This document shows, in pieces, positions 37,365 to 46,771 of a DNA stretch of 64,000 nt; within the stretch, counting starts at the first letter, position 1; every line of letters starts with the position of its first letter. The stretch lies in assembly GCF_001696455.1 (NCBI RefSeq), contig NZ_MAUJ01000003.1, positions 386,735 to 450,734 of the forward strand, given 5' to 3'. This DNA is from Pseudoalteromonas luteoviolacea (GTDB lineage Bacteria > Pseudomonadota > Gammaproteobacteria > Enterobacterales > Alteromonadaceae). The notes under the pieces are model-generated. The model was not told the DNA's origin. It made no database searches and saw only the letters and a list, made by a program, of their open reading frames with translations. The position numbers and the translations under genes were made by a program.

Positions 37365-40300
37365 CCATCGCCAGTATTATCGCTGATTTTGAAAGTCGCG
37401 GCGTTTACCTATGGGCCGATCAAGGTAACTTAAAATTTAAGGCCCCTGCTGGGGTCATGACGCCAGCACTTAAAACACAATTAAAAGACAACAAGGCGGC
37501 GCTTATCGACTATTTAAGCGACCCAGTTATGGCGGCCATCGAACCGAATCACGCCGATCGCCATCAGCCATTTCCGTTGACAGATTTACAGGTCGCTTAC
37601 TTAGTTGGCCGCAATAATGCCGTCGAGTACGGTGGCGTTGGCTGTCACAGTTACATTGAATTGGACCTACCAAATATTGATGCAAAACGTCTGCAAACAG
37701 CATGGCACAAGTTGGTTGAACGCCACGATATGCTGCGCGCCATCATCAACCTTGATGGCACCCAGCAAATTGTCACACAGGTGACACCAAAGGCTATCCG
37801 TATCCATGAGTTTGCAGAGTGTGACCCACAGACTCGCCAAGATAAGCTCTTAGAGCTTCGCGAACAACTGGCGCACCGCCACTATCAACCAGATAAATGG
37901 CCACAGTATGACTTACACCTGAGCCAAACTGGTGAAGGGTCTATACTGCATTTTTCTATCGATTTGCTTATTGCAGATTTTGCCAGTATTCAAATTATGC
38001 TCGCTGAACTCGGCGAGTTATACAACCATCCAGAGCGCACACTTGCGCCTCTGGGTGTGTCTTACCGCGACATTGTGATTGCGCGCAAAGCCTTGTTAGA
38101 ACACCCAAAAACAGCACAGCGTTATGAGCAGCACAAAGCCTATTGGTTAGAGCGTATTAAAACACTGCCTGCACCACCCGAGTTACCGCGCGCAAAGAAC
38201 ACGGGTAATGACGAAAACGTGTCATTTTCTCGCTTGCATTTTAATCTAGCGCCTGACCTATGGCAGCGCCTTAGTGAGCGCGCAAAAAGTCATAAATTAA
38301 CGCCTTCTAGCCTTGTGCTGGCGGCATTTACAGAGGTGATTGGCCGCTGGTCACGTCGCCCAGATTTTTGTTTGAACCTCACCATGCTAAACCGCGCCAA
38401 TGTGCACCCTGATGTGCGTGGTGTGGTCGGCGACTTTATTGCTGTTAATGTGTTGGGCGTGTCGCCTGATCCACAAGCAGGCTTTGCACAGCGCGCGAGC
38501 CAGCTGCAGCAGCAACTTTGGCGCGACTTAGAACACAGCGACTTTACAGGCGTTGAAGTACTGCGTGCGATGAACCAAAACCAGCAAAGCAACACCATAG
38601 TGCCGATTGTTTACACCAGTACCCTAGGTTTATCTGGTGATGAACTAGATAGCAACCAATTTATGCACGACGCACAGCTTCGCTACGGTATAACTCAAAC
38701 ACCTCAAGTGTGGTTAGACTGCCAAGCAACAGAGCGTGCTGGTGAACTGGTTGTGGACTGGGACATCCGCCAAGGCATTTTCCAAGATGGCGTTATAGAG
38801 CAAGCACATCAAGCATTTTGTGAGCTACTGCGTGCACTGGCGAATAACGATGCACTGTGGCAGTCCACTAGCCCAGTGAATTTGCCAGCGCAAACACAAG
38901 CACATATTGCAGCGCTAAACGATACCAAGACAGAGCAGGCTAAAGGGTATTTGCATTCTGGCTTTGCTCAGCATGCTCTGCAATCTCCAGACCAAGTCGC
39001 GGTAGTGGATCAAAATGGTGGCATGAGTTACCAACAACTTGCAGAATTAGCACTGCAGATCCGACACACCTTTGTCGACGCTGTTAAACCAGGCGACCAT
39101 GTCGCCATCGTATCTGACAAAAGTACTCAGCAAATTGCAGCGGTGTTGGCTGTCTTGTTTGCCGATTGTGTATATGTGCCCATTGAAGCGCAGCACCCTC
39201 TGGCACGTCAGCAATCGATTATCGCTAACTCTGGTGCTAAAGTTGTGCTGACGGAATCAGTTTATTTAGGCCAAGACTTTGGCCCAGATGTTTCTGTTAT
39301 CCCATTTGATCAGGTGCTGCCAACTATACCTGCTCACGACTGTAAACAGTTACTGGATGCATTTGGGCAGCGCAGACAGCAACAAACGTTTGTCGACGCA
39401 CCAGCCTATGTGATTTATACCTCGGGGACGACAGGTCAGCCCAAAGGCGTGCAGCTGTCGCACGGTGCGGCATTGAATACCGTGCTAGAGGTTAACCGCT
39501 TGTACGATGTCAGTCCTCAAGACAAAACCTTAGGCTTGGTAAGCTACGGGTTTGACCTTTCAATTTGGGATATCTTCGGAACGCTCTCGGCGGGCGCAAC
39601 ACTGGTGTTACCAGATCAAGACTTACGAGGCGACCCAAACCATTGGCATCAAGTGATTGCCAAGCATAAAGTGAGTCTTTGGAACTCGGTCCCCGCACAA
39701 ATGCACATGCTGATGACCAGCTTACCGTGGGCGGAAGATCAAAACCTCAGCACACTCAGGTTAGCCATGCTCTCTGGCGATTGGATCCCCGTCCAACTCG
39801 CACAACAAGTCGTCCAACAGCTGCCACACATTTGTTTAATCAGCCAAGGCGGCCCAACGGAAACCGCAATTTGGTGCGTACAACACACCGTAACAGAAGT
39901 TGCTTCTGATGCCGTCTCGGTGCCTTATGGCAAACCTTTAGCGAACCATCAGATCCACATTTTAAATGACCGTTTAGAGCCTTGCCCTACTTGGGTCACT
40001 GGTGAGATGTATATTGCCGGTGATGGCTTGGCAATAGGGTATTTAAACGATGCACAAAAGACAGCAGAGCTATTCATTACGCACCCACAGACAGGTGAAA
40101 GACTCTATCGCTCCGGCGATTTGGGCTGCATCATGGACGATGGCATTATTGCCATTCAAGGTCGCGAAGATGGTCAGATCAAAATAAATGGCCACCGCAT
40201 AGAGCTCGGAGAGATTGAATCAACTATTGCAAGCCATCCAGCCGTTAAAAGTGTTGCTGTGGTCAATCTATCTCGCGATGGTAACTTGGCAGCGGCACTG

Positions 40301-41890
40301 GTGCTCGAAGACGCGGCTGACAATGAAATGGCGATCAGTGATTTAGGTAACTTACTCAGTGAAAAGCTGCCTAAATATATGCTGCCCGCGCATTACTTTG
40401 CTTTAGACACATTACCTCTGAGCCAAAACAGTAAGGTTGATAGAAAACAACTTAAGGTACAGCTCGCGCAATTACAGCAACAGCTGACTACCCAATTTGA
40501 AGCACCGCTCGACAATCATGTTGAGCAAACCGTTGCCCAAATCTGGTGTGATTTGCTCGGAGTGAGTGACGTATCTCGTCATGATGACTTTTTCCAGCTT
40601 GGCGGCACCAGTTTAAATGCCATCAACCTGTTGAGCGCATTTTTAGCGGCAGGCTTTGACGCGGATATTGACCTCATTTTTAACCATGCCGTATTCAGTG
40701 ACATGTCCGATGCACTGGCCAAGGCAAACGAGGCAAAACAAGCGTGGCTAGATAGCATTGATTTAAATGATATGGCCACCAAGGCGTTAAGCGGCCTTGC
40801 AGACGCCCTACCGTACAATCCAAGCTCTGAACCAAAAACCGTACTTTTAACTGGCAGCACAGGTTATTTGGGCAGCTATGTGCTGCGCGAGATGTTAGAT
40901 AAAAGTGATTATCACATCGTATGCTTGATGCGCTGCGATGACGTGCAACATGGCTTCTCGCGCTTAGCGCAGGCCGCAGCAGAAAAAGGCTTACCGACCG
41001 GTATTCCACAAGAACGAATTACGGTAGTAAGTGGCAGTATGTCCGACGTCAACTTTGGACTCAGTGACCGTGATTATCAAGCCCTCAGTGCACAGGTCGA
41101 TGTGATAGTGCACAACGCGTCAATCATTAACTTGATGGACCCACTGTCAGCGCTATACCCGACTAACGTGGAGGGGGCGCGCGAAATCATCCGTTTGGCA
41201 AGTTCACACCAAGTGAAACCGGTGCATTATATTTCGACTATTGGTGTGCACCATGCGCTGCCTGCCGATGTACCACAACCTGTGGTTGAGCAAACCCAGG
41301 TCGTGCCATGGCGAGAAGTGGACTTGACTTACGAGCAGTCAAAAATCATGGCCGAGACGTTGTTCACAGAAGCCAGAAGACACGGCATACCAGTGAATAT
41401 TTTGCGCCCGGGCACCATCACATGGGCAACCACAGAGGCCCCCTTTATTAACGACGATGCGTTCTTAAAGTTTTATCGTGCCTGTTTGAATATTCACGCC
41501 TACCCAGCCTCTGAATTAGCGGTCAATATTGTGCCTGTTGACTATGTGGCTACTTGTATTACGGCCATCTTAAAAGGGGCAACAGGACAAAATAGTAACT
41601 TCCACTTGGTGTCAGACCAAAGCACCGACGTTGCACAGATCTACAACTGGTTTAACGAGCTTGGCTGTGATATTCAACCCCTTGATTTTATAGACTGGAA
41701 AGACACGTTGAACGACAACTTTGTCCGCAGTTTTGTCGAGCTGTATTTCAAACAAGGCATGGACTCAGGAGGCCACCACCAATACGCCACAGACAATCTA
41801 AAAGCTATATTGGCCCAGTTCGACCTGCCTAACTTTGCAGTCGACCGCGATTACCTAAAACCGCTTACGGAGAAATATAACAATGCTTAA
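37361..41890 (+). CDS. Terminal NRPS: TubC docking-Cy-A-PCP-thioester reductase
   Basis: A 1509-residue protein. Residues 1-55 look like a TubC N-terminal docking domain (IIADFESRGVYLWADQGNLK). Cy4 follows (about 75-500; DLLIADFAS), then A4 (about 525-1025; YTSGTTGQPKG near 686), PCP4 (LGGTSL, about 1080) and a reductase domain (about 1155-1500) with the NAD(P)-binding motif LLTGSTGYLGSYVL and a Y-E-Q-S-K (YxxxK) motif near 1325. A4 pocket residues read D-L-W-N-M-S-Q-I-W-K: near, but not the same as, the cysteine code, so the fourth residue is less certain. The reductase would release an aldehyde or alcohol rather than an acid. It overlaps the downstream thioesterase by 8 bp. Confidence 0.92.
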   Translation: MTIASIIADFESRGVYLWADQGNLKFKAPAGVMTPALKTQLKDNKAALIDYLSDPVMAAIEPNHADRHQPFPLTDLQVAYLVGRNNAVEYGGVGCHSYIELDLPNIDAKRLQTAWHKLVERHDMLRAIINLDGTQQIVTQVTPKAIRIHEFAECDPQTRQDKLLELREQLAHRHYQPDKWPQYDLHLSQTGEGSILHFSIDLLIADFASIQIMLAELGELYNHPERTLAPLGVSYRDIVIARKALLEHPKTAQRYEQHKAYWLERIKTLPAPPELPRAKNTGNDENVSFSRLHFNLAPDLWQRLSERAKSHKLTPSSLVLAAFTEVIGRWSRRPDFCLNLTMLNRANVHPDVRGVVGDFIAVNVLGVSPDPQAGFAQRASQLQQQLWRDLEHSDFTGVEVLRAMNQNQQSNTIVPIVYTSTLGLSGDELDSNQFMHDAQLRYGITQTPQVWLDCQATERAGELVVDWDIRQGIFQDGVIEQAHQAFCELLRALANNDALWQSTSPVNLPAQTQAHIAALNDTKTEQAKGYLHSGFAQHALQSPDQVAVVDQNGGMSYQQLAELALQIRHTFVDAVKPGDHVAIVSDKSTQQIAAVLAVLFADCVYVPIEAQHPLARQQSIIANSGAKVVLTESVYLGQDFGPDVSVIPFDQVLPTIPAHDCKQLLDAFGQRRQQQTFVDAPAYVIYTSGTTGQPKGVQLSHGAALNTVLEVNRLYDVSPQDKTLGLVSYGFDLSIWDIFGTLSAGATLVLPDQDLRGDPNHWHQVIAKHKVSLWNSVPAQMHMLMTSLPWAEDQNLSTLRLAMLSGDWIPVQLAQQVVQQLPHICLISQGGPTETAIWCVQHTVTEVASDAVSVPYGKPLANHQIHILNDRLEPCPTWVTGEMYIAGDGLAIGYLNDAQKTAELFITHPQTGERLYRSGDLGCIMDDGIIAIQGREDGQIKINGHRIELGEIESTIASHPAVKSVAVVNLSRDGNLAAALVLEDAADNEMAISDLGNLLSEKLPKYMLPAHYFALDTLPLSQNSKVDRKQLKVQLAQLQQQLTTQFEAPLDNHVEQTVAQIWCDLLGVSDVSRHDDFFQLGGTSLNAINLLSAFLAAGFDADIDLIFNHAVFSDMSDALAKANEAKQAWLDSIDLNDMATKALSGLADALPYNPSSEPKTVLLTGSTGYLGSYVLREMLDKSDYHIVCLMRCDDVQHGFSRLAQAAAEKGLPTGIPQERITVVSGSMSDVNFGLSDRDYQALSAQVDVIVHNASIINLMDPLSALYPTNVEGAREIIRLASSHQVKPVHYISTIGVHHALPADVPQPVVEQTQVVPWREVDLTYEQSKIMAETLFTEARRHGIPVNILRPGTITWATTEAPFINDDAFLKFYRACLNIHAYPASELAVNIVPVDYVATCITAILKGATGQNSNFHLVSDQSTDVAQIYNWFNELGCDIQPLDFIDWKDTLNDNFVRSFVELYFKQGMDSGGHHQYATDNLKAILAQFDLPNFAVDRDYLKPLTEKYNNA

Positions 41891-42665
41891 TGCACAACAG
41901 ACCCATCATGGCGCGTGTTACCGTATTTTCAAAGCGCGCCCAAATGCTTCTAAGCGTTTAATTATATTGCCTCATGCGGGCGGCTCTGCGAGCTACTTTC
42001 GCCAGTGGGCAAATATGGCCGACCCAGACTTAGAAATTGTGGTCGTGCAATACCCCGGTCGTGAAAACCGTATGGCAGAACCCTTAGTGTCAGACATGAA
42101 TCGCTTGGTTAGCACTTTGGCTACTGGTTTAAAGCCATTGCTCAATAAACCCTATATTTTGTTTGGTCACAGCATGGGCGGTGGCATTGCGTACGAGCTG
42201 GCGATGCGTATTCAAGCCTACCGCTATCGGGCACCGACCCAACTGGTGGTTTCTGCCGTTGAAGGACCAAGTTGTCACCATGCAACTAACGTACATAAAG
42301 CCAGTGATGAAGTGATGCTGGACGAACTTAAGCGCCTCAATGGTACAGGCGTTGATCTCAATGCCTTTCCAGAGCTATTAGACATGATGCTGCCGCTGCT
42401 ACGCAATGACTATAAGTTGATAGAAACCTATCAGCCAAACCTCAATGCACCCAAATTACAACACCCACTCACGGTGATGCTCGGTTCAACTGATACCGAG
42501 CTGACCTACGAAGAGGCCGAAGCTTGGCAGCAAGTTTGCACCCAACCTATCAGTATTGAAACTTACGAAGGTGGTCATTTCTACTTGGCCGACCATATTA
42601 CGGCTATCCTCTCCCACTTAAACGCATTGTTCCCAGTACCAAAAGCTTGGGTATGTGCGCCATAA
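41883..42665 (+). CDS. Type II (editing) thioesterase of the siderophore operon
   Basis: A 260-residue alpha/beta hydrolase of the GrsT/YbtT type, which clears misprimed carrier proteins. GHSMGGGIAYELA carries the nucleophile Ser, and GGHFYLADH near the C-terminus carries the catalytic His. LPHAGGSASYFRQW and QYPGRENR are standard family blocks. It overlaps the NRPS stop by 8 bp. Because the assembly line ends in a reductase domain, this TE is unlikely to release the product. Confidence 0.93.
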   Translation: MLNAQQTHHGACYRIFKARPNASKRLIILPHAGGSASYFRQWANMADPDLEIVVVQYPGRENRMAEPLVSDMNRLVSTLATGLKPLLNKPYILFGHSMGGGIAYELAMRIQAYRYRAPTQLVVSAVEGPSCHHATNVHKASDEVMLDELKRLNGTGVDLNAFPELLDMMLPLLRNDYKLIETYQPNLNAPKLQHPLTVMLGSTDTELTYEEAEAWQQVCTQPISIETYEGGHFYLADHITAILSHLNALFPVPKAWVCAP

Positions 42666-42700
42666 ACGATTGACCTGTAAGGGGTGAAATTGTTCAAAAA

Positions 42701-42722
42701 AGGAGCTGTATTCGCAGCTCCT
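42701..42722 (+). terminator. Hairpin after the biosynthetic operon
   Basis: A perfect 8-bp stem (AGGAGCTG / CAGCTCCT) with a 6-nt loop, 35 bp after the thioesterase stop. There is no U-tract on the plus strand (an A-run precedes it), so termination may be partial. Confidence 0.5.
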
Positions 42723-42750
42723 CAAACCCCACCTACTTTGCAAAAATTAT

Positions 42751-42785
42751 CTCTTTTGGGGAGAAGAAACCCGATATGGGTAGTG
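42751..42785 (+). promoter_or_regulatory. Putative AraC-type operator of the import operon
   Basis: G-runs at 42758 and 42778 (GGGGAG and GGGTAG), 20 bp apart. The second lies in CCCGATATGGGTAGTG, which has the same CCC-N5-GGGTAGTG form as the site before the TonB receptor. It ends 65 bp upstream of the binding-protein ATG. Confidence 0.55.
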
Positions 42786-42850
42786 TTTAATAAATAACCA
42801 CTGCACAATAAGCCAGTTTACTTCCATAAATTTTTTGCAAGGAATCGCTA

Positions 42851-43807
42851 ATGCGCCGCTTTATTTTGCTTTTCTGTGTATTTGTATCCGCATTATTATC
42901 TCACAGCGCTAACGCCCAGTTCCCAATAACCGTAAAAGATGATCGCAACAAACTGGTCACTATCAATTCAGCGCCAAATAAGGTTGCTGCGGTCTCTGTA
43001 TTTGGTGCAGACTTGTTAAACGCGCTTGGCATGCAAGCCGCTGGGATTTCAACGCTCAACCACCAGCGCTCACCCTACCTTGGCGACCAAACACAGCATA
43101 TGGTCGATCTTGGCGAAATTCACGAGACAAACTTAGAAGTATTAACCGCTTTAAAACCAGATCTCACCATTGGACTGCGCACTTATACCGAGCCCTTTGC
43201 CAGTAAGTTTGAGGAAATAGGCCCCTTTTTAGCCTACGATTTGGTCACCAAAGCTGACTCCGACCGTGCGATTCGATCTGCAACCAAAGCGCTAGGTAAA
43301 CCAGCACAAGGGATAGAGCTTAACCAGTCATTTAATGCTCAGCTAAAACGTTACGCATCGGAGCCGCTCAAACCGCAGTCAGTGGTATTTTTATGGCATT
43401 GGTCGGATGTTCCCTACGCATTTTTTGACCACCACTTCACGGTACAAATGATGCACACCTTAAACGCTAAAAATGGTGTGGGTACTTCACCGCAGCCAAA
43501 TTTAAAGAAGTTTGATTCAGCGCCCATTTCGATGGAGTCTTTGTTAAAGCTCAACCCTGATGTGATTATTTCTTTCAAAGGGGAACCGGGGCCATTCAAA
43601 TCTCACCCCGTGTGGCAGCAACTAAAAGCCGTTAAAAATGGTCGCGCCTATCGAGTTGCAGATCATTACGTCATGCCCCATGGCCCTATTGCGAGAAGTT
43701 TAATATTGCAAGAGTTGGCGCACCTATTCCATCCGGATAAGTTTTCTGCGCCCACCACTTTGATAAAAGAAGCACGTGCCACAACAATGCAGTTTGGTGA
43801 GTTATAA
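42851..43807 (+). CDS. Periplasmic ferric-siderophore binding protein (FecB/FepB-type)
   Basis: A 318-residue protein with a Sec signal peptide cleaved about ANA-Q (residues 1-22), followed by the class III solute-binding fold: VAAVSVFGADLLNALGM, LGEIHETNLEVLTALKPDLTIG, and LLKLNPDVIISFKG near the C-terminus. It delivers the ferric siderophore to the membrane permeases encoded directly downstream. It is first gene of a six-gene operon. It is not a lipoprotein, as expected for a Gram-negative periplasm. Confidence 0.9.
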   Translation: MRRFILLFCVFVSALLSHSANAQFPITVKDDRNKLVTINSAPNKVAAVSVFGADLLNALGMQAAGISTLNHQRSPYLGDQTQHMVDLGEIHETNLEVLTALKPDLTIGLRTYTEPFASKFEEIGPFLAYDLVTKADSDRAIRSATKALGKPAQGIELNQSFNAQLKRYASEPLKPQSVVFLWHWSDVPYAFFDHHFTVQMMHTLNAKNGVGTSPQPNLKKFDSAPISMESLLKLNPDVIISFKGEPGPFKSHPVWQQLKAVKNGRAYRVADHYVMPHGPIARSLILQELAHLFHPDKFSAPTTLIKEARATTMQFGEL

Positions 43808-43828
43808 CGCTGATTTAGATTATCGATT

Positions 43829-44839
43829 ATGAACGATGTTGTTTCTCGCACAGTGATATCGCCCACAGGGTTATGTATGGTGGGCCTAGGTATTTTACTG
43901 CTTAGCCTGCTTTTATCACTGTCTATTGGTGACTACCAACTCTCACTGCACGAGGTATGGTCGGTGCTTACTGCGCCTTCAGACTCTCTTGCCAGCTTCG
44001 TCGTTTGGGAGTTGAGAATGCCTCGATTAGTATTGGCAATCATTGCAGGCGCTACGCTGGGGACATCCGGTGCTATCATCCAAGCCGTGACCCAGAACGA
44101 ACTCGCCTCCCCAAGCTTGGTAGGCGTCTCATCCGGTGCAGCATTAGCCATTGTCATGGTTATCGTCTTCACAGGCTTAACTGCCCATTATTACTTTCTT
44201 GCGGGTATCCTTGGTGGAGCAGTTGCCATGACGATTACATTGTGGCTATCTTGGAAGCAAAAATTGGAGCCGGTGAACCTTATTTTGTCGGGTCTGTGCA
44301 TTTCTTTGTTTTGTGCAGCGGCAACAACTTTACTGTTAATTTCAGTGAGCACCGATACGCGAGGCCTGTTTTATTGGCTGCTGGGCAGTGTCGCCAATCG
44401 CACTTGGCAGCATGTCTCGTTACTGGCCCCCATCGCCCTAATTGGTTTCGTATTGTGTATATTTTTGGCACGGCCATTAACGGTGTTGCAGCTTGATACC
44501 GCAGTGATAAAAAGCATTGGTGGACACGTAAAACGTTGGCGTGTTCAAGCGCTGGCCGTTGCCGTCGTACTCACCTCAGCCACAGTTTCAGTGACAGGGC
44601 CTATCGCTTTTGTGGGGCTAGTTGCGCCGCATATTTGTCGCACTTTGTTGCCCAAACACTTAGCCTATGAGTATCGCTACGTATTATTTGGCAGCGCACT
44701 GAGTGGCGCTGTGCTTGTTAGCGCCTCCGATCTATTGGCCAACTATCAAGAGATCCCTGTGGGCATTTTATGTGTGCTGTTTGGCGGCCCAAGCCTCGTA
44801 TGGTTGATCCGTTCCCGATACCAGAGGGCTTCATTGTGA
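43829..44839 (+). CDS. Siderophore ABC permease (FecCD family) 1
   Basis: A 336-residue, about nine-helix FecCD permease: LRMPRLVLAIIAGATLGTSGAIIQAVTQNELASPSLVGVSSGA near the N-terminus and TGPIAFVGLVAPHICR near the C-terminus are family signatures. It follows the binding protein by 21 bp and its stop overlaps the second permease start (GTGA). There is no convincing ribosome-binding site before its ATG, suggesting coupling to the upstream gene. Confidence 0.94.
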   Translation: MNDVVSRTVISPTGLCMVGLGILLLSLLLSLSIGDYQLSLHEVWSVLTAPSDSLASFVVWELRMPRLVLAIIAGATLGTSGAIIQAVTQNELASPSLVGVSSGAALAIVMVIVFTGLTAHYYFLAGILGGAVAMTITLWLSWKQKLEPVNLILSGLCISLFCAAATTLLLISVSTDTRGLFYWLLGSVANRTWQHVSLLAPIALIGFVLCIFLARPLTVLQLDTAVIKSIGGHVKRWRVQALAVAVVLTSATVSVTGPIAFVGLVAPHICRTLLPKHLAYEYRYVLFGSALSGAVLVSASDLLANYQEIPVGILCVLFGGPSLVWLIRSRYQRASL

Positions 44840-45909
44840 ACCAGACTATGACCTCTTATATGCCATACAGTACCAAAGTTTGGCCGTTTTACATGCTAGT
44901 GATGGCGCTCACAGTCATACTTTCAAGTCTCTTTATTGCTGCGTTGTGTATGGGCTCCGTTCCCCTCTCAATCAATGAAATCTGGCTAGCACTTAGCACA
45001 TCAACATCGCACACGAGTGAGTCAGATATACTCTGGCAATTGCGTCTACCGCGCTCTGTGCTGGCAATGATTGTTGGTGTTCATTTTGCGCTGGCAGGGC
45101 TAATTTTACAGGCCGTCATACGCAACCCACTGGCAGATCCCAGCATATTGGGCGTCAACGGCGGCGCCAGCTTAGCCATTGTGTTGTGCTTACTGGCCGT
45201 TGACTATGTCCAGTTGCATATACTCAATTTGAGTGAACCTCGCTTTGACTTTGTATGGCTACCAACCGTCGCCCTACTCGGTGGGATTTTGGCAACCGGT
45301 TTAGTATTAAAACTTAGCTGGCAACAACAGCTTCAGCCCAACCAGCTTGCACTCAACGGCGTGGCCATAGGCGCTGTACTCAACGCGTTGGTAATGTGGG
45401 CAATTTTAGCTTGGGGTGGAAACCGCACAGAAACCAGTCTCATTTGGTTGGCTGGCAGTTTGTATGGCAGAGATTTTAGCCAACTGTATTTGCTTTTACC
45501 GTGGACATTTGTCGGCGTCATCGGCTGCTTTTTACTGCTCAGACAGCTTGCCATACTCCAATTAGACAGTGAAGCTGCGCACGCCTTGGGCCTCAATGTT
45601 AAACGCTGGCGATTAGTGAGTTTATTTGTCGCGGTCTCGCTGGCTGCCAGCGCGACCGCAGTTACTGGGCCGCTTGGATTTGTAGGCCTCATTGTGCCTC
45701 ATTTTGCTAAGGTGTTACTCGCCCGCTTTGGCCTTGGAGCTAGCCTGCCGCACCTTATGGTGGTATGTATTTTATCCGGTGCAACGCTCACACTCGCAGC
45801 CGATATCGCCAGTCGCACACTTATCTCGCCTTTGGAGATCCCAACAGGCACACTCACCACCTTGATGGGCATTCCCATCTTGCTCCTGTTGATCCGCCGT
45901 CAAAGTTAG
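44836..45909 (+). CDS. Siderophore ABC permease (FecCD family) 2
   Basis: A 357-residue FecCD permease, forming the heterodimer with the preceding gene. LRLPRSVLAMIVGVHFALAGLILQAVIRNPLADPSILGVNGGAS and TGPLGFVGLIVPHFAK are the family blocks. The start was placed at a GTG that overlaps the upstream TGA by 4 bp, with AGAGGG 7 nt before it. An earlier in-frame codon lies inside the previous gene, and an ATG four codons later is the alternative. Note the A-to-V-H change in IVGVHFALAG, where most members have AGAALA. Confidence 0.93.
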   Translation: MNQTMTSYMPYSTKVWPFYMLVMALTVILSSLFIAALCMGSVPLSINEIWLALSTSTSHTSESDILWQLRLPRSVLAMIVGVHFALAGLILQAVIRNPLADPSILGVNGGASLAIVLCLLAVDYVQLHILNLSEPRFDFVWLPTVALLGGILATGLVLKLSWQQQLQPNQLALNGVAIGAVLNALVMWAILAWGGNRTETSLIWLAGSLYGRDFSQLYLLLPWTFVGVIGCFLLLRQLAILQLDSEAAHALGLNVKRWRLVSLFVAVSLAASATAVTGPLGFVGLIVPHFAKVLLARFGLGASLPHLMVVCILSGATLTLAADIASRTLISPLEIPTGTLTTLMGIPILLLLIRRQS

Positions 45910-45917
45910 GATATGCC

Positions 45918-46748
45918 ATGTTACAAGCAGATAAAGTCTCGTTAAGTTATCAACATAAGCCCATCCTACAAGATTTGTCGGTTTCTATTTCGCGTCATCA
46001 AATCACCGCGATTGTTGGCCCCAATGGCAGTGGCAAGTCAACGCTGCTGAAACTGCTCGGTGGCCTAGCCAAACCAAACGAAGGCGACGTATTGCTAAGC
46101 CAAAAGCCACTGCATAAATGGCGCCCTAAATCCCTAGCTAAAACGCTCGCTTTGCTTGGCCAGAACCCACAAGCCCCCGGAGGCATGTTAGTCAGGCAAC
46201 TTGTCGGTCATGGCCGGTTTCCTTATCTAGGCTTATTCAACACCTTATCGCAACTTGACCAACGTGCGATTACGTGGGCACTGCGCAAAACGCAGCTTGA
46301 ACATTTGCAGCATCAACCTTTGGAGCACCTCTCAGGAGGTGAACGACAGCGCGCTTGGCTTGCCATGGCATTGGCACAACAGTCTGAGATTTTGCTACTG
46401 GACGAACCCACCACCTACCTCGACTTGGGGCATCAGTTTCAACTGCTCGATCTCTTAAAACAATTACAAGTACATGAGCGAAAAACCATCGTGATGGTGC
46501 TGCATGATATTAATCAAGCCAGCCAGTTTAGTGATCGCATCATTGCTTTGAAAAATGGCCAAATTGTCGCCGATGGTACACCGCAACAAGTCGTCACTGA
46601 GCAAATCATCAAACAACTATTCAATATAGATGTCTCCGTAGTGCCGCAGCGTTATGGTAATGCGACCAAGCCACTGTGTTTACCCATAGACAGCCAAAAT
46701 CAGTTAACCCCTAACTCAGCGGTGCCACTGCGCAGCGCAGCAATCTAA
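45918..46748 (+). CDS. Siderophore ABC ATPase (FecE/FepC-type)
   Basis: A 276-residue ATPase: Walker A GPNGSGKST, signature LSGGERQR, Walker B ILLLDEPTTYLD followed by the switch VLHDINQA. It energises the two FecCD permeases. The ATG at 45918 is selected because AGGA lies 6 nt upstream; the longer open frame would overlap the permease by 145 bp. Confidence 0.94.
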   Translation: MLQADKVSLSYQHKPILQDLSVSISRHQITAIVGPNGSGKSTLLKLLGGLAKPNEGDVLLSQKPLHKWRPKSLAKTLALLGQNPQAPGGMLVRQLVGHGRFPYLGLFNTLSQLDQRAITWALRKTQLEHLQHQPLEHLSGGERQRAWLAMALAQQSEILLLDEPTTYLDLGHQFQLLDLLKQLQVHERKTIVMVLHDINQASQFSDRIIALKNGQIVADGTPQQVVTEQIIKQLFNIDVSVVPQRYGNATKPLCLPIDSQNQLTPNSAVPLRSAAI

Positions 46749-46771
46749 AATCAACAACAGAAGCTAGTGAG

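Noticed and set aside
43957..44496. 179-codon plus-strand frame inside the first FecCD permease
   Set aside because: It is a shadow frame; the FecCD frame carries all family motifs.
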